The position numbers and the translations under genes were made by a program. A stretch of DNA of 38,825 nt from Priapulus caudatus. Taxonomy: Eukaryota; Priapulida; Priapulimorpha; Priapulimorphida; Priapulidae. The stretch spans positions 27,213-66,037 of the forward strand of contig NW_014578698.1 in NCBI RefSeq assembly GCF_000485595.1, given 5' to 3'. The first letter of the stretch is position 1; every line of letters starts with the position of its first letter. This document shows positions 9,911 to 21,520 of this stretch, piece after piece. The notes beneath the pieces are model-generated. The model saw only the letters and a list, made by a program, of their open reading frames with translations. It was not told where the DNA came from and made no database searches.

Positions 9911-11252
9911 GCTGCCGATGGCTAAGTGTGATTGAATGCGAGCAGAGCTTTATTATATACTAATTTCCAGCGTTACTTGCGTCCTTCTATATGACGTTTT
10001 TGCTGACGTAAGTGATTTTAAACGTTTCCTAGTGAGGGCTGCGCAGCTGTCGTTTCCAGGAGTTGATCAATGAAATCTATGGTTTTTACCTCGTTTAGTT
10101 TTTGTCTGGTTGAATTGCTTTTATTATGGAATGCGTGCACACGTGGCCGGCTTATCGTACACATTGACTGTCACCGCGTTTTTACTAGTGTAAGCAATTT
10201 ACTATTGAAACCATAGCGAAACATGGTGTTCGCAGATTTATTCTTAAACATCAGAAGTCAAAAGGTCAAACTTAAAAATGTTAAATTCTAAATCAGAAGT
10301 GTCTAGTATACCGTTCTGATAGAAACTGATATTACATATCGGCCTTCTGCTTTGTTACATTGCAGTTCGAACGTCGACGAATTTCGAGGTTTTGGCCGGC
10401 TGGTGACCGAACAGTGAGGGGACGTGGTGCCACGTATTCATTCATAAATCGTGGCAGGAATTCACGAATAACTTCTTTTTTTCACCTTGACGTCGCAACG
10501 TGTTGAGGTTAGCATATATGCAAGCGAAAGATTTTTAGCGGAAAAAATTCACCCGCTTAAGGTATTACGGTGAGAAATCAGCCAATCAGCGCTGAGACAG
10601 GGATCAAGAATGAGATCGTATTTCAGTGTATGCGTGCGCTTGAATTTTGTATTTCTCATTAGAAAGGGTTAGAACTCTTTGCAATTGTTAATTTCAGAAA
10701 CTAGAATTTTTTCTGAATCCGACAGTGTAAGCGGCTCGTCCGAGGTGCGTTGCTGGGGCGGCCGGGAAATTTTCAAAGAAAGCCTACGTTTTCGCGCAAA
10801 ATTACATTGGAAAGTGGCCATTTCGAGTGTGTGCCGGCCAAATTTTGTTTAAAAAAAAATTATGAAAGAATTTTAGAGTTAATAACATATATGGTGTCAC
10901 TTGCGACGTGGATTCAGACGATGGCATTGTAATTTCTCAAAAAAACTTCTGCTGATTTATGGGAATTTTTTTCGCAAGTATGGCCGCCAATGGGGAATAA
11001 TTTCCCAGTGTTGTACCTGTATGCCCATTGGATTATATCTATTAGATTACCAACCCCTATGTCTCGAATATCAACACTGTCCGTCAAGCCCGTCTTTGTT
11101 AACAGTAGCACCAATGTTTACCCCCTCTTCCTTAGGGCCAAAAGGTCATGGCATCGTTCAACTACGCTTCGCACATCGGTGGAAATTACATTTTATTATC
11201 CTTCCAATAAAGCCATAAGACGGCAGATCACCACTGAAACATTATATATATA
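9911..11252. other. No recognisable gene
   Basis: Short frames only. The sequence is mixed in composition and ends at the microsatellite. I see no family match, inverted repeat or RNA gene in it. Confidence 0.4.
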
Positions 11253-11334
11253 TGCGTGTGTGTGTGCGCGCGTGCGTGCGTGCGTCTGTGTGTGCGTGCA
11301 TGCGTGCGTGCGTGCGTGCGTGCGTGTGTGTGTA

Positions 11335-11366
<32 letters not shown>

Positions 11367-11439
11367 TATATAGATATACAGACAGACACACAGACAGACA
11401 CACACATGGACAGAGAGACAGACAGACAGACAGACAGGC

Positions 11440-11480
<41 letters not shown>

Positions 11481-11483
11481 GGC

Positions 11484-11548
<65 letters not shown>

Positions 11549-11560
11549 GGCAGACAGACA
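11253..11560. repeat. Compound microsatellite
   Basis: Successive blocks of (GTGC/GTGT)n, a short (GA)n run, and a long (ACAG)n tract from about 11405 to 11560. Long frames here in several phases (cysteine/leucine/serine/valine or threonine/aspartate/arginine/glutamine repeats) are artefacts of the repeat. Confidence 0.95.
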
Positions 11561-11865
11561 GGTAAACTGCGTACAATCTTTCCTTGGGTCTTATAGATGC
11601 TGATGCGCCCATGCAGTTCGAGCACATGTTGATGATAACAGTATATTTCTTGCCGTGGGCAATTAGGTCGGCACTCTCACGCTCCATTTCCACATATAAA
11701 TGACTCTGCTCATCCATGACGTGTTGATGCGATATCTGTTTATAATTGCATTGGCTCAAATCTCTGTGACAATCAAGTGACAACCAAATATAATAGGGCG
11801 TTTAATAGAATTTTAACACGTTCAACGCTGCCTAATTAACAATGCACCTACCTCCCTGTGCTGAG

Positions 11866-12299
11866 ATTTTCGCGTTTTTCCCGCTTAGTCACTTATTGTT
11901 TTACCTCATTTGTGTTACCGTAAAGCTAACTAAACTTAGGAATTTACCTGGCAAGTATGCTATCTCTCCTTCTACGTTTAAATAATATAAAAATTTTACC
12001 CCAAAATTAAGATATTATGATATGAAAACAGGCATATTTGGCGAATTTGAGCGTTTTCCCAAGCTTGGAGCCGAAGCGGCGAATTTTCGCGTTTTTCCCG
12101 CTTAGTCACTTATTGTTTTACCTCATTTGTGTTACCGTAAAGCTAACTAAACTTAGGAATTTACCTGGCAAGTATGCTATCTCTCCTTCCTCGTTTAAAT
12201 AATATAAAAATTTTACCCCAAAATTAAGATATTATGATATGAAAAGAGGCATATTTGGCCAATTTGAGCGTTTTCCCAAGCTTGGAGCCGAAGCGGCGA
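11866..12299. repeat. Two tandem 217-bp units near the piggyBac left end
   Basis: Bases 11866-12082 and 12083-12299 are nearly identical; both begin ATTTTCGCG and end GAAGCGGCGA. A partial third unit starts at 12300 (ATTTTCGC). The copies differ at only a few bases. They lie about 50 bp inside the left inverted repeat of the piggyBac element and may be subterminal transposase-binding sequence that was duplicated. Confidence 0.85.
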
Positions 12300-12931
12300 A
12301 TTTTCGCTTGCGCATTTCTTCAACGCTTTATCGTGTTTTTCTGGCAGGAAACGTTACAAACTTACAGATTTGCAGAATTAAAGAACAAAAACAGAAATCC
12401 GTTTACTTCTAAGATCTTATAATAAATACACAGAACCAATATGTCTTTTCCAAACGTTTTTAATTTTTCTAATAAATATTGCGTGCATGCGTGCGTGCTT
12501 GCGTGCGTTCTTGTGTACGTACAGGTTGAAGCAACTAATGTAAATAACACAAACACTATAAAGGCTATTTCATATGATTTACCCAAGTCAATATATAACA
12601 GCAACTTTCTAAAATACAACAACTGTCATAGCTATGTAACAATAAATATGTAAAGAAGATAGAAGATAAAACAGATTACTAACAACAATAATTTTTTTAG
12701 ATAATATCTAAACAGTAACAAGTAGCACCACAACTGTAGCACACAATAAATAACAATAATTCTTATTTTTTGATGAATGCAACATAAAAACTAACAATAT
12801 ATATAATATATTAACAGCATATATACTAACAGCATATATAATAACAATTCGTAGTAATAATTATAAACAATAAACATATTTTTTTTATTTTTTTTAGAAA
12901 CAGTAGCAACAACCCTGCAAAAGCAACAACA

Positions 12932-12966
<35 letters not shown>

Positions 12967-13145
12967 TATATAAACTACATCATAAATATATAATTTTATA
13001 AATAAATACATGTTGTAGTAGGTTATGTATTCCCCACGTTGGGACTGTGAAAGCTGACTATTATGCCTTCATGGGAGCACTCACAATGAATCGATAAACA
13101 CAGGAATTTGGTAATGAACGGCTTTATTCGGAGACGCCGGCTAAC
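12300..13145. other. AT-rich non-coding DNA with a (TA)n tract
   Basis: No coding segment was recognised. A (TA)n microsatellite lies at about 12930-12972. The stretch 13032-13043 (CCCCACGTTGGG) repeats the core of the primer-binding-like site at 15509-15526. On the minus strand an AATAAA (13128-13123) lies just past the end of the viral L-like frame. Confidence 0.6.
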
Positions 13146-15537
13146 TCACGTCTGCTCACACCAATGTCTGCCAAGCAAGAGCAGGTCAGTGAGTATTTCA
13201 TGATCTCCTGGTTCTGGGTAACTGTACCATACCGCTTGGTATAGAGGTGTTGGACCCGCAATGATTGGTTGACGCTCTTCTGGCAGGTGGTGCATAATGG
13301 GGCCGTGCAATGCACCTTCACTGAGCAGTGTGCAAAGATGATTCGTCGCCGCGGCATATGGCGAGTGTGTTGATGGCGTGTTTGGCGTGATCTGTCGTGC
13401 TCTCAACGCCATCTGGTTCATAAGTCTTAGCAACCTCGCGACCACCTCAGGTCGGATTCGACGAACGACGTTTAGAGAGATGGTCTTAGGGACTGCGACT
13501 CCTCGTAGATACGCAAGCTTAATCCATGAATGCGTGTCGGACATTTCCTGAATACTGACGACGTCGATCGTCTCAACGAGTGTTCCCCAGTACGCAACTA
13601 TCAAGCCGACGCCGACAAGCGCACCACTGTCCTCCAGCATAATCGGTGAAATGCTTCCTCTTTCACCAGCATCCTCTAGAATAGTCGTTAGCTGTCGTGA
13701 TATGTCTTTTCGTGTGTCCGTTGTGAGCACTGAGTGTTGTAGACAATGTAGACTCGCTAATTCAGCGACAGTAATCTGCTGAACCGCCAACTCTGAAGCA
13801 TTCACACGGTGCTAGCACCAGTTGGTAATTGGTGTCAAAAGACTTGAATGTCCTTTGCCATTGTAGCTCTTGCAGGATTTGATACTGCGCAAACAACATT
13901 TCCTCCAGGAAATTCACTGCGTACTTTTTCCCTTGCATGAAGGCGCCACATGTACGTGTGTCGGTGGTAAACAATGACAACAGGTTGGTCGTTGAGTTTG
14001 GCGCAATAGTTGGATTAAATCCTCGGCTCCTCAGATGGTGCTCTATAGATCCATGCGACCGAACGCCGCTCAAGACCTGTAACCGCTCTGATGTGATATC
14101 AGTGTAAGCCGCAATCAGACGATCTACTAGGCGTCCTACTGACCCATCCTCGTCGACAAGGTCGGCCCATGACTTCACCACGGCTAGGTTAAGGACACCA
14201 TCAATTAGCGCATCTTTACTCCTCAGGAGCCTTAACTGATTGCGGGTGGCCGATGAGGTCATGTGCCCCAAGAAGGGTGTGTTTTGCGACATGATCAGGT
14301 GATCACTAGCGATCCCAACGCGCTGCGTGACCGTGCCGCATCTGATACCTATATATTACGACTCAGGTGTAAGGACTGTCTCCTTCTGTAGCGTGAACAG
14401 ATGACCCATTGGCGGCGCGGTGATGGTGGTGACATTACGCTGCCAATGATGCTCTCGTGTTTTATCGGCCGCGACGTATGGACACCGCGTTGTGAAGATT
14501 GCCTGACGGGTGAAGTCCCCTCGCATGAGTTCAACGCGCCATCGATGAACGCGTTGATCCGCTTGAAGGACGCGACGGCATAGCACTGGCGTTGTCATTG
14601 CAAACGGCTTAGTATTGAGTAGGAAAACAATGGCAGTTCTGGAGCATTCGAAGCATGCGACGAGGGCTTCGCGGACCGCGAATCCTGAGGCGCCATACAT
14701 TGCTGCTAAGACTCGTGCGGGCCAATTAGTGTTGTGCTGCAAGCTCAGTAATAATGCTTCTTGGGCTGTTGCGTCATAGCATTCGAAAAGCGCCATTATC
14801 TCCTCGTTTCTGGCTATTCTTGCTAGACGCCCATCAAGCTCCTTCGTTATGATGCTACGAGGACTTTGAGGTTTTGTAAGAGCGAGGGCTCGGGGGTCCG
14901 ACAAGAGAGTTCTAAGGGGGGGGGCGCTTCTATCAGGCTCTTGAAATCCTATAGCGGTCATGATTCTGCCAACAGCCGGCTTCGCCTTGAGTGCGTGGAT
15001 CCTCAAGCGATGAAACTGCAGTAGGTGGTCAGCTTCAGATCTGATATACATTGTTTCCAAGTAGATAATGGGGAATCCGCCGAGCACGCTCGGTGTCATC
15101 AGGAGAGCAACCAACTCGTCGTCACTTAAATCCCAGTAATGGTTACACTTACTCCCTCTTGCGACAGGCCATTGGCATTGGAGAAGATAGGAGAACGCCC
15201 ACACGGTCGCGATGTGATAGGGCGCGTACGACAGACATTCTTGTTCTGCGGTTGAATGGGCATTCGAGAATGCGCACGCAATGTAATCGTCTAGAAAGGG
15301 CAGGAAGAAGTCGTTTATTCCTGACATTTTCGTTGCTTTCCGGAAGTGGCCCGGGATCTGCACACCCCCGACTCTATATTGATGGCAGAATATGAACGAG
15401 TTAAGTGAACATGTTGTCTCATCTGGTTTTGCATCGTGCCCTAGCAACTTTAACTCGACTGAAATCTCTTTTGACAGATTCATCGCGAACTGAGTCGCAT
15501 CGCCCGCTGCCCCACGTTGGGCGCCACCTTCCGACAC
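13146..15537 (-). pseudogene. Endogenous viral element: partial L gene of a negative-strand RNA virus
   Basis: About 2.4 kb of minus-strand coding sequence resembling the large polymerase (L) of Mononegavirales-like or chuvirus-like viruses. The first frame (15537-14358) covers the region after the polymerase active site, including K-P-D-E-T-x-x-S, P-S-V-L-G-G and a D-P-R-A-L segment followed by N-E-E-I. The same frame continues after a single TAA (14358-14356) into a segment resembling the capping (PRNTase) domain: P-F-L-G-x-x-T near its start, T-T-D-T-R further on. A frameshift within 13805-13762 leads to a last frame ending at 13146. The conserved polymerase GDN motif is absent, and so is the N-terminal half; about 800 of the roughly 2,000 codons usual for L are represented. 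It cannot encode a working polymerase. It lies inside the piggyBac-type element. Confidence 0.75.
15509..15526 (-). other. 18-nt match to a tRNA-Lys(1,2) primer-binding site
   Basis: The minus strand reads TGGCGCCCAACGTGGGGC, which is the primer-binding site used by retroviruses primed with tRNA-Lys(1,2), as I remember it. It lies at the 5' edge of the viral L-like frame. Its core CCCAACGTGGGG recurs in the same orientation at 13043-13032, beyond the 3' end of that frame. No matching pair of long terminal repeats was found. Confidence 0.55.
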
Positions 15538-15602
15538 TAGTCCGAAACTATGCCACCGTCACATATATATATAAACTACTACATGTACACACAATACACT
15601 CT

Positions 15603-18141
15603 TCAACAATAGTTCTTCGTGCTGTGGTATTTGATGTAGCACTCTCCTTTGCAGAGGGGGATACCACATTGTTCACATAGCCGGCTTGTCTCGCGGCGAA
15701 TTCCGTTCCTAGAACATACACGGCAAGCTCTTGTTGGAAAACGTTTACGCTCCGTTGGGGGAACTGGAATCAATGTGTGGTTAGAAAACCCCCCTGATAA
15801 TCTACTGGTCGGATCAGCCCCCCTGCGGGATATGTAGTTATCATCTGTACCAGGATCTACAACGAGGTTGACGGGGTCATCAGGGGTGAGACAAAGGTTA
15901 CGGGCAATACTCATTGCAAAATCTAAAAGTGGCATCTGGCTATTATCGTTAACTTTCCTGAATATTATATGTGAATTGAACATTGCAATGTCTAGCAAGT
16001 ATACTACTAATTTCTTAGACCATTTGACAGTCTTACGTATTGACGGATAATAATGAATCATTTGATCAAGTCTATCAACCCCACACATGTGTTGATTATA
16101 TGAAAGGATGCATTGTGGTTTCAAAATTTGCTCACCTGTTCTTCTGTCCCGTTTTGCAGCTTCACCGAAGGAATCGTCATGCATCGTACTTATCATCGTC
16201 ACTGGTCTCTTGTCCATCCACGTCATTACCATCACTGTCCCATTGTCCCTGGAAATAACCTCACCTTTTCTCAATTTTATTACTTTACCAATCTTATTGA
16301 TTATGGCTGGCCCTCCTCGATTCTTCCTCAGTGTCCCACAAACCCATGTCCCTGCTGCTGCTAAGGATTCTGCTAAAGAAACAGAATTATAAAAATTATC
16401 CATATATAAACAGTAGCCATGATTCAAGAGTCTGTCTAACAGATTGTATATGGTAACAGAAAGTGGCGTATAATTTCCACAATAAAGATCAATATTCCAG
16501 CAATAGCCGGTTGCAGAATCAGCTAAAATATATCCTTTGATGCCATATTTGATTGGTTTTGCCGGGTTGTATACTCTGAACGAAAGTCTTCCTCGCCAGG
16601 CTAGCATCCCTTCATCAATGGAGATCTGTCGATTCGGCTGGAAAAGATCACGAAACTTTTGGATTAGATAATCATAGACCGGTCGTACTTTGTATAGTTT
16701 ATCGGTGCAATTTTCTGGCTTATTTTCGTTGTCACTAAAATGGAAAAATTTCCAAAGAAGAAAAAACCTATCTCTAGACATTACTTTTCGAACGAAAGGA
16801 GTTTCCAACATTTCATCGGTTGACCAAAACATTTCCATTTGAGGTTTTCGTACAATACCCATTAGAATTAGCAAGCCTAAAAATTTCTTCATTTCGGGGA
16901 CAGTGGTCGGTTTCCAAAAGCGCAGCCGAGAAAAGGGTTTTAGGACCACGTCCTTTAGCTGTTGAGCTGCGTACAGGTTAGTCTGATAAACGAGAGACTG
17001 CAGCAGCTCGAGCGTAATAAATAAAGAGAAAAAACTCATGGCATTGGCCGGGTCTCTCATGGCTCCGATGTTCGGCCCTGGGGTAGCAGTGAAGTCCGGT
17101 AGTGTTGGCTTCCGTCCTGCCTCTTTCCACTGGGCCTCCTTCGCTGCGGCGTCCCTAGCTTTACCCTAGAGAAACGATGTCATATAATTACTTTCCCACA
17201 GCTGTTTTACAATCAACTGAATACAGTATCAAGATGCGAGGTGCTTTGAAATATTTCCTTTTAGTGGAACACTGGAATGCAAGATGGTTTTTTACGAATA
17301 AAAATAAACCTTCTTCGTGGCTGCACTAGTAGTACTAGTACTAGCCGGTCTTGGTGGTGGGATGGTACTAGGACTCGGAGAAGGACTCGGAGGGCGGGGA
17401 AGGTCATCGGTAGGATCATCATCACCTATGTGCAGGGATAGCGAGTACTTACAAAAATAAAACAACACCTAATTTACAAACTGTAAATGCTCCGTAACAA
17501 ATTGTACTATCCAAGAGAAACATATAGACTAGATAGCCTTCTAATTAGTAATAACTAGTAATAATTAGTAAAACTATCAATAATAATGACATGCATGCAT
17601 ATACATTCCTTCTTTCTTAGTGATAATAGTGTAATTACCAAAAACCAAATGTATCTAGCACTAGTACTAGTCAATGTTTTTGGTAGCTATAAAAATATTT
17701 CTAATTAGTGGCGCCATGCAAGTTAGTAAGTATACGACACCTAATTTACAAACTGTAAACGCTTCGTAATAAATAAAGATAGGCCTACTAATGAAAACTG
17801 TACTACACAAAAGAAACTTCTAGAATAGATAGCCTTTTAATTAGTAATAATTAGTAATAAATAGTAAAACTAGCAACAACAATTATTAATTACAAATACG
17901 CATTGCTTCTTTCGTAGTGATAATATTGTATTTGCCAAAAACCAAATGTATCTCGCATTAGTACTAATCAATGTTTTTGGCAGGTTTAACTAGCTATAAA
18001 ATTAATTATAATTAGTGGCTAGTATAATATAGATATAAACTTACTCTCAGACATCAAAATAGACATATCACTGTCAGAATCAGCGCAAAACTCTCCAACT
18101 TCTTCAGCAGTGAAACGACGACCTTTGTTGAACGATGCCAT
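15603..18141 (-). CDS. piggyBac-type transposase, three exons, apparently intact
   Basis: Exon 1 (18141-18045) starts MASFNKGRRFTAEEV and has an acidic D-S-D-S-D stretch. Exon 2 (17425-17310) is proline/serine-rich. Exon 3 (17165-15603) carries the catalytic core. Phases match at both junctions (1, then 0), giving 591 residues, the usual size. The DDD catalytic aspartates are seen in QISIDEGM (about D255), YMDNFY (about D327) and CGVDRLDQM (about D435). The C-terminus has a cysteine-rich zinc-binding domain (ACRVCSRNG ... CEQCG ... CKGEC) that in piggyBac binds the transposon ends. No stop or frameshift was found. The protein cuts and pastes DNA at TTAA, and the gene lies between TTAA-flanked 12-bp inverted repeats, so it may be the element's own enzyme. 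The stop is only about 65 bases from the viral fragment, so its 3' UTR was probably displaced or replaced. Confidence 0.9.
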
Positions 18142-18378
18142 TTTCACAACAAAAATCAAATGCCCTTGGCGTGGGGAACCAAAAACATTACCTCAGTCCC
18201 AAAAATTCCTAAAAAAACGTTCCAACCAACAGCAAAGCATTGTATAAATAGGTCATCTACGACTGGGGTGTACATAGACTGACCCTGATTAATTTCTAAG
18301 CGTACAGCCCCTGCCATCTATAGGATAACTTAGTAAAAGTGCAGAAAAAAATTTTTTTTTTTTTTTTTTTTTTTGCCA

Positions 18379-18444
18379 CGAGTATACTCGTGTTTCGCGT
18401 CCGTGCGTTTTGCAGGTTCGAACGAGTATACTCGTGTTTCGCGT
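18379..18444. repeat. Two 22-bp subterminal repeats at the piggyBac right end
   Basis: Bases 18379-18400 and 18423-18444 are identical and each begins with the palindrome CGAGTATACTCG followed by TGTTTCGCGT. The second is 8 bp from the end of the element. Their position suggests transposase-binding sites; this is inferred from location only. A long A/T run lies just inside. Confidence 0.7.
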
Positions 18445-19170
18445 TGAACGTGTTAAACGCCGCTTGGAAAGAATTATCATATAATCTTGCTTTACTGTGG
18501 CACACTGTAGTCCCCAACCCCAATACGGATTTCGGTAGACTTAACTTTAGCTCCTCACTCAAAATGAATATCCCGGTGTAAAGCTTAAGCTTAAAATGAC
18601 TGGATAGTGTGAATGTTAGTGTATAAACATGTATTGTCACTCCTGTCAGCAACTATATAACTGCATAAATATATTCCATTAAAGTTTCCTATAAGTGCGA
18701 GTAGCTCTCAACTCTTAATGATACCCATTGGTCTTGCAACTCGCCTACCTCGCCAGCCGATGAATCTCTGAAAGGCCGCGCTTACAAAGCTGCAGTCGCT
18801 AAACACGCAATGGGCGGGACTCATCTGTAGCTTGCGTTGGCGTTCAATCAGCTGCCATTAAAGCCATAATTTCGAGAATTATCTAGTGTTTTCCCCACTT
18901 TTATGATACCTACCATTATTACTTGAGTAACAGCAACTGTCTAGACTCTAGAGTAACGATAAAATGTATTAGAACCTTCGTATTCACCGAAACGTGCAAG
19001 TTTCGAACTCGTTCGATTACCACCGCGTTTTCTTGTAATCTTGGACCAGTTAGTAGCGTCAGCTATCGTCCATAGACTTACACGTACGTCTCTCGCACAA
19101 TATCGTTTGCACCGACAAATTACAAGTTGACACATTTAACAAATCTCGCGACTTGACGTTATTTTCGTTG

Positions 19171-19359
19171 TTTTACACTACCGACTTTATGTTGGCGAAT
19201 TGGCGAACTCCGAGTTGGCGAAAATAGAACATGTTCCAATCTCCCAACTAGTTGCTATCGATCAGTTGGTCGCGCGACGTTTGCGTTTACACTGCTGATT
19301 GTCGGTTGTGTAGTTGGGAAGTTGATCCAATTCGCCAACACAGAGTCGGTAGTGTACAC
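19171..19359. mobile_element. MITE-like element, about 190 bp
   Basis: The left end reads TACACTACCGACT then TGTTGGCGAATTGG; the right end is the inverted counterpart (CCAATTCGCCAACA ... AGTCGGTAGTGTA). Arms are about 30 bp with a few mismatches. No coding capacity; target duplication not resolved. Confidence 0.6.
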
Positions 19360-20250
19360 CCAGCTTTACGAAGTGTTCATATTCAAATTTCTATGCTATA
19401 ACTTCATAAAATCTGAGTGTTTTTCAAGTTGGTGTAATCAGTGATATACCCGCTGTGAGGTGAGACTATATTTCGCTATATTTTATTAGGATTGAGCGTT
19501 TCTGTACAAGAATCTCGCAAATATTCCTTTAACGGCTAGCGGCTAATGCGAGCGCCCCCAGCATCCAATGATCTCTAGGACACGTGGCGCCTCCGTATGT
19601 CATTGCGCGCTATCACTATATATCGCTATATATATTTATACATTATACGTATGTTATATATGAATACATAGAGTGCACATGCAGGTGTGATCATGATGAT
19701 ACCGCATGTATTTACCGGTATCCCGACGGCGTATTGAGAAAACAAATAAATCGAGATACAAAATGTGGTTAAAAATCGGCCCAGCACAGCGAGCTGCTAT
19801 AATTACAGCGGTACCATAGTTCAAGTCACATTAAATTCTGTTATTCGCGAAACATAAATGGGAATTCACAATAGCAGGAGTATATAGTGACAAATATACA
19901 TGTTGTCATTATACACTCCTGATAATAGGAAGGTGCTTTTATTGTACTGTTGAATCTTGTGACCCTAAAAGCATATTTCACTGAATGGTTGACGAGCATT
20001 GCAAATGGATGTATTCTATTCCCGCTCACCACCGGCAAATGTCATTGCCGCGACTAATTGTTGATATAGCCTAATTGCGAGACTGTCCATATTAAAATAC
20101 TACATTTATACGCATCTCATTAGTTTTGACATTGTTAATTGAACGCAATTTTTCAAAGAAATCGTAGTCATCCTTAGAAATTATTACAGACTTTAACTAC
20201 ATTGCTGCTGACATAACACCTAGATATTTCGCATAGCGGACCGAGTATGT

Positions 20251-20454
20251 GGGGCCCGTTGTCAGAAACAAAATGGTCTTAAAATTAGTCTTAACATTAA
20301 CTTTTTCTCTTAGACCGTTGACAGAAACGCTGCGAAGTTACGAGAATAAAAAATCGTAGTAGATTTCCTCATAACAATAGGAAACAAAGTGATGTCGACG
20401 GTCTAAGAGAAATTGTTAATGTTAAGACTAATTTAGTTTCTGACAACGGGCCCC
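20251..20454. mobile_element. MITE with long inverted arms and possible 3-bp target duplication
   Basis: The element begins GGGGCCCGTTGTCAGAAAC and ends with the inverse, GTTTCTGACAACGGGCCCC. The arms extend inward for about 60 bp through TTAGTCTTAACATTAA and TCTTAGACCG. The flanks are TGT on both sides, consistent with a 3-bp target duplication. It is 204 bp and non-coding. Confidence 0.75.
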
Positions 20455-21520
20455 TGTTCTGACCCATAATTATTGCATAACAACGCGTGTTTTATCCCGG
20501 AACGCAACATATTCACCAGTGCACACCCAATGAAAACAACATCTAAACATTGTGAAGAATTAATTTCCCAGGATAGTAGTCTAATTAGGCGACATATCAA
20601 AAAGAAATAGCGAGAAAACTCAGAGATAATTATATGTGTTGTATTGTACATTGTGCGTTGTAATTAACCAGGGGCGCTTCTAGCCAGGCGAGGCAGCAGC
20701 CCTGTTCGTTGTTCGTTGTTGTTTTTGTAAAGACACGGGACGTAGGGCGCGATATATCTGCGTAGCCTCACGCGTCTCCTAGCCCCGCCAAGGTCCGGCC
20801 GATAATGACGAAAAACCGGTCGGATTGAAATGTCGCCGGGCGGTTTTCGGAAACGTATATAAATAGGCACTGACGAAAGATCATGAGAGTTACCCACCCA
20901 GGAAACGTACGTGAGTACGGACTTTCCTATCAAGGTGTAGCGGACCAAGTCGAGACACGGGGCCGTTCTGGAATTTCGTTAAAAATAGTTAGTGACGCTC
21001 CCCATCTATGATGAAGCGTATATGGGAGGGAGAGTATGGTAGGTATTTTACAAGGCACATCATACGTCGCGGTAGAATCCCGCTCACGAATAGATGACGT
21101 GTATCACTGTCAGACAGAAAAGTGACCTGTCGAGACAAGTGTTAAGAAAGATGGTCTGGCACTCTTCAAATTTATTTACGATAAGTTTTGCTTTATATCT
21201 TAGAGGATGATGATATAATCATTTCATGTTTACTTCGTGACTGTAAACGCGATCTTTGCTCTGTAGTGTTACTATAAGTAAGGTAGCAACGTTAGTATAT
21301 TATATACATAATATTACATATATACATATCATATATCTCATTATACATTATAATAATCTCATGTAATATTTATGAATAATGTGAATATTTTACCGTGCTT
21401 GGTCGTCTGCGTAGATGGTGGTAGGCCTATAGGCGGCATGGTTTATAAGCCAGTATGCCTATAGAGACCCAGATGAGAGACCGGATACCAGAGAAGCGTC
21501 GCCTGAGGGGTGATACTCAA

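Larger units (their letters stand above)
11817..18452 (-). mobile_element. piggyBac-type transposon with 12-bp TIRs and TTAA flanks
   Basis: At the left, TTAA (11813-11816) is followed by CACGTTCAACGC. At the right, GCGTTGAACGTG ends at 18452 and is followed by TTAA (18453-18456). The 12-bp ends are perfect inverted repeats, and one extra T outside each TTAA also matches. TTAA target duplication is the hallmark of piggyBac, and an intact piggyBac-type transposase lies inside (18141-15603, minus). The span of 6.6 kb is long for the family because it also holds the viral L fragment (13146-15537), a 217-bp tandem duplication near the left end and a (TA)n stretch. The right end carries two perfect 22-bp subterminal repeats. 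Confidence 0.8.

Noticed and set aside
11196-11783. Long open frames of 114-195 codons in several phases
   Set aside because: They are translations of the (ACAG)n and (GTGC)n microsatellites, with two- to four-residue repeats and no family content.
13020-13150. Possible solo LTR (TG...CA with AATAAA) after the viral fragment
   Set aside because: A TG...CA stretch with an AATAAA exists on the minus strand, but no second copy was found at the 5' side and no target duplication could be identified.
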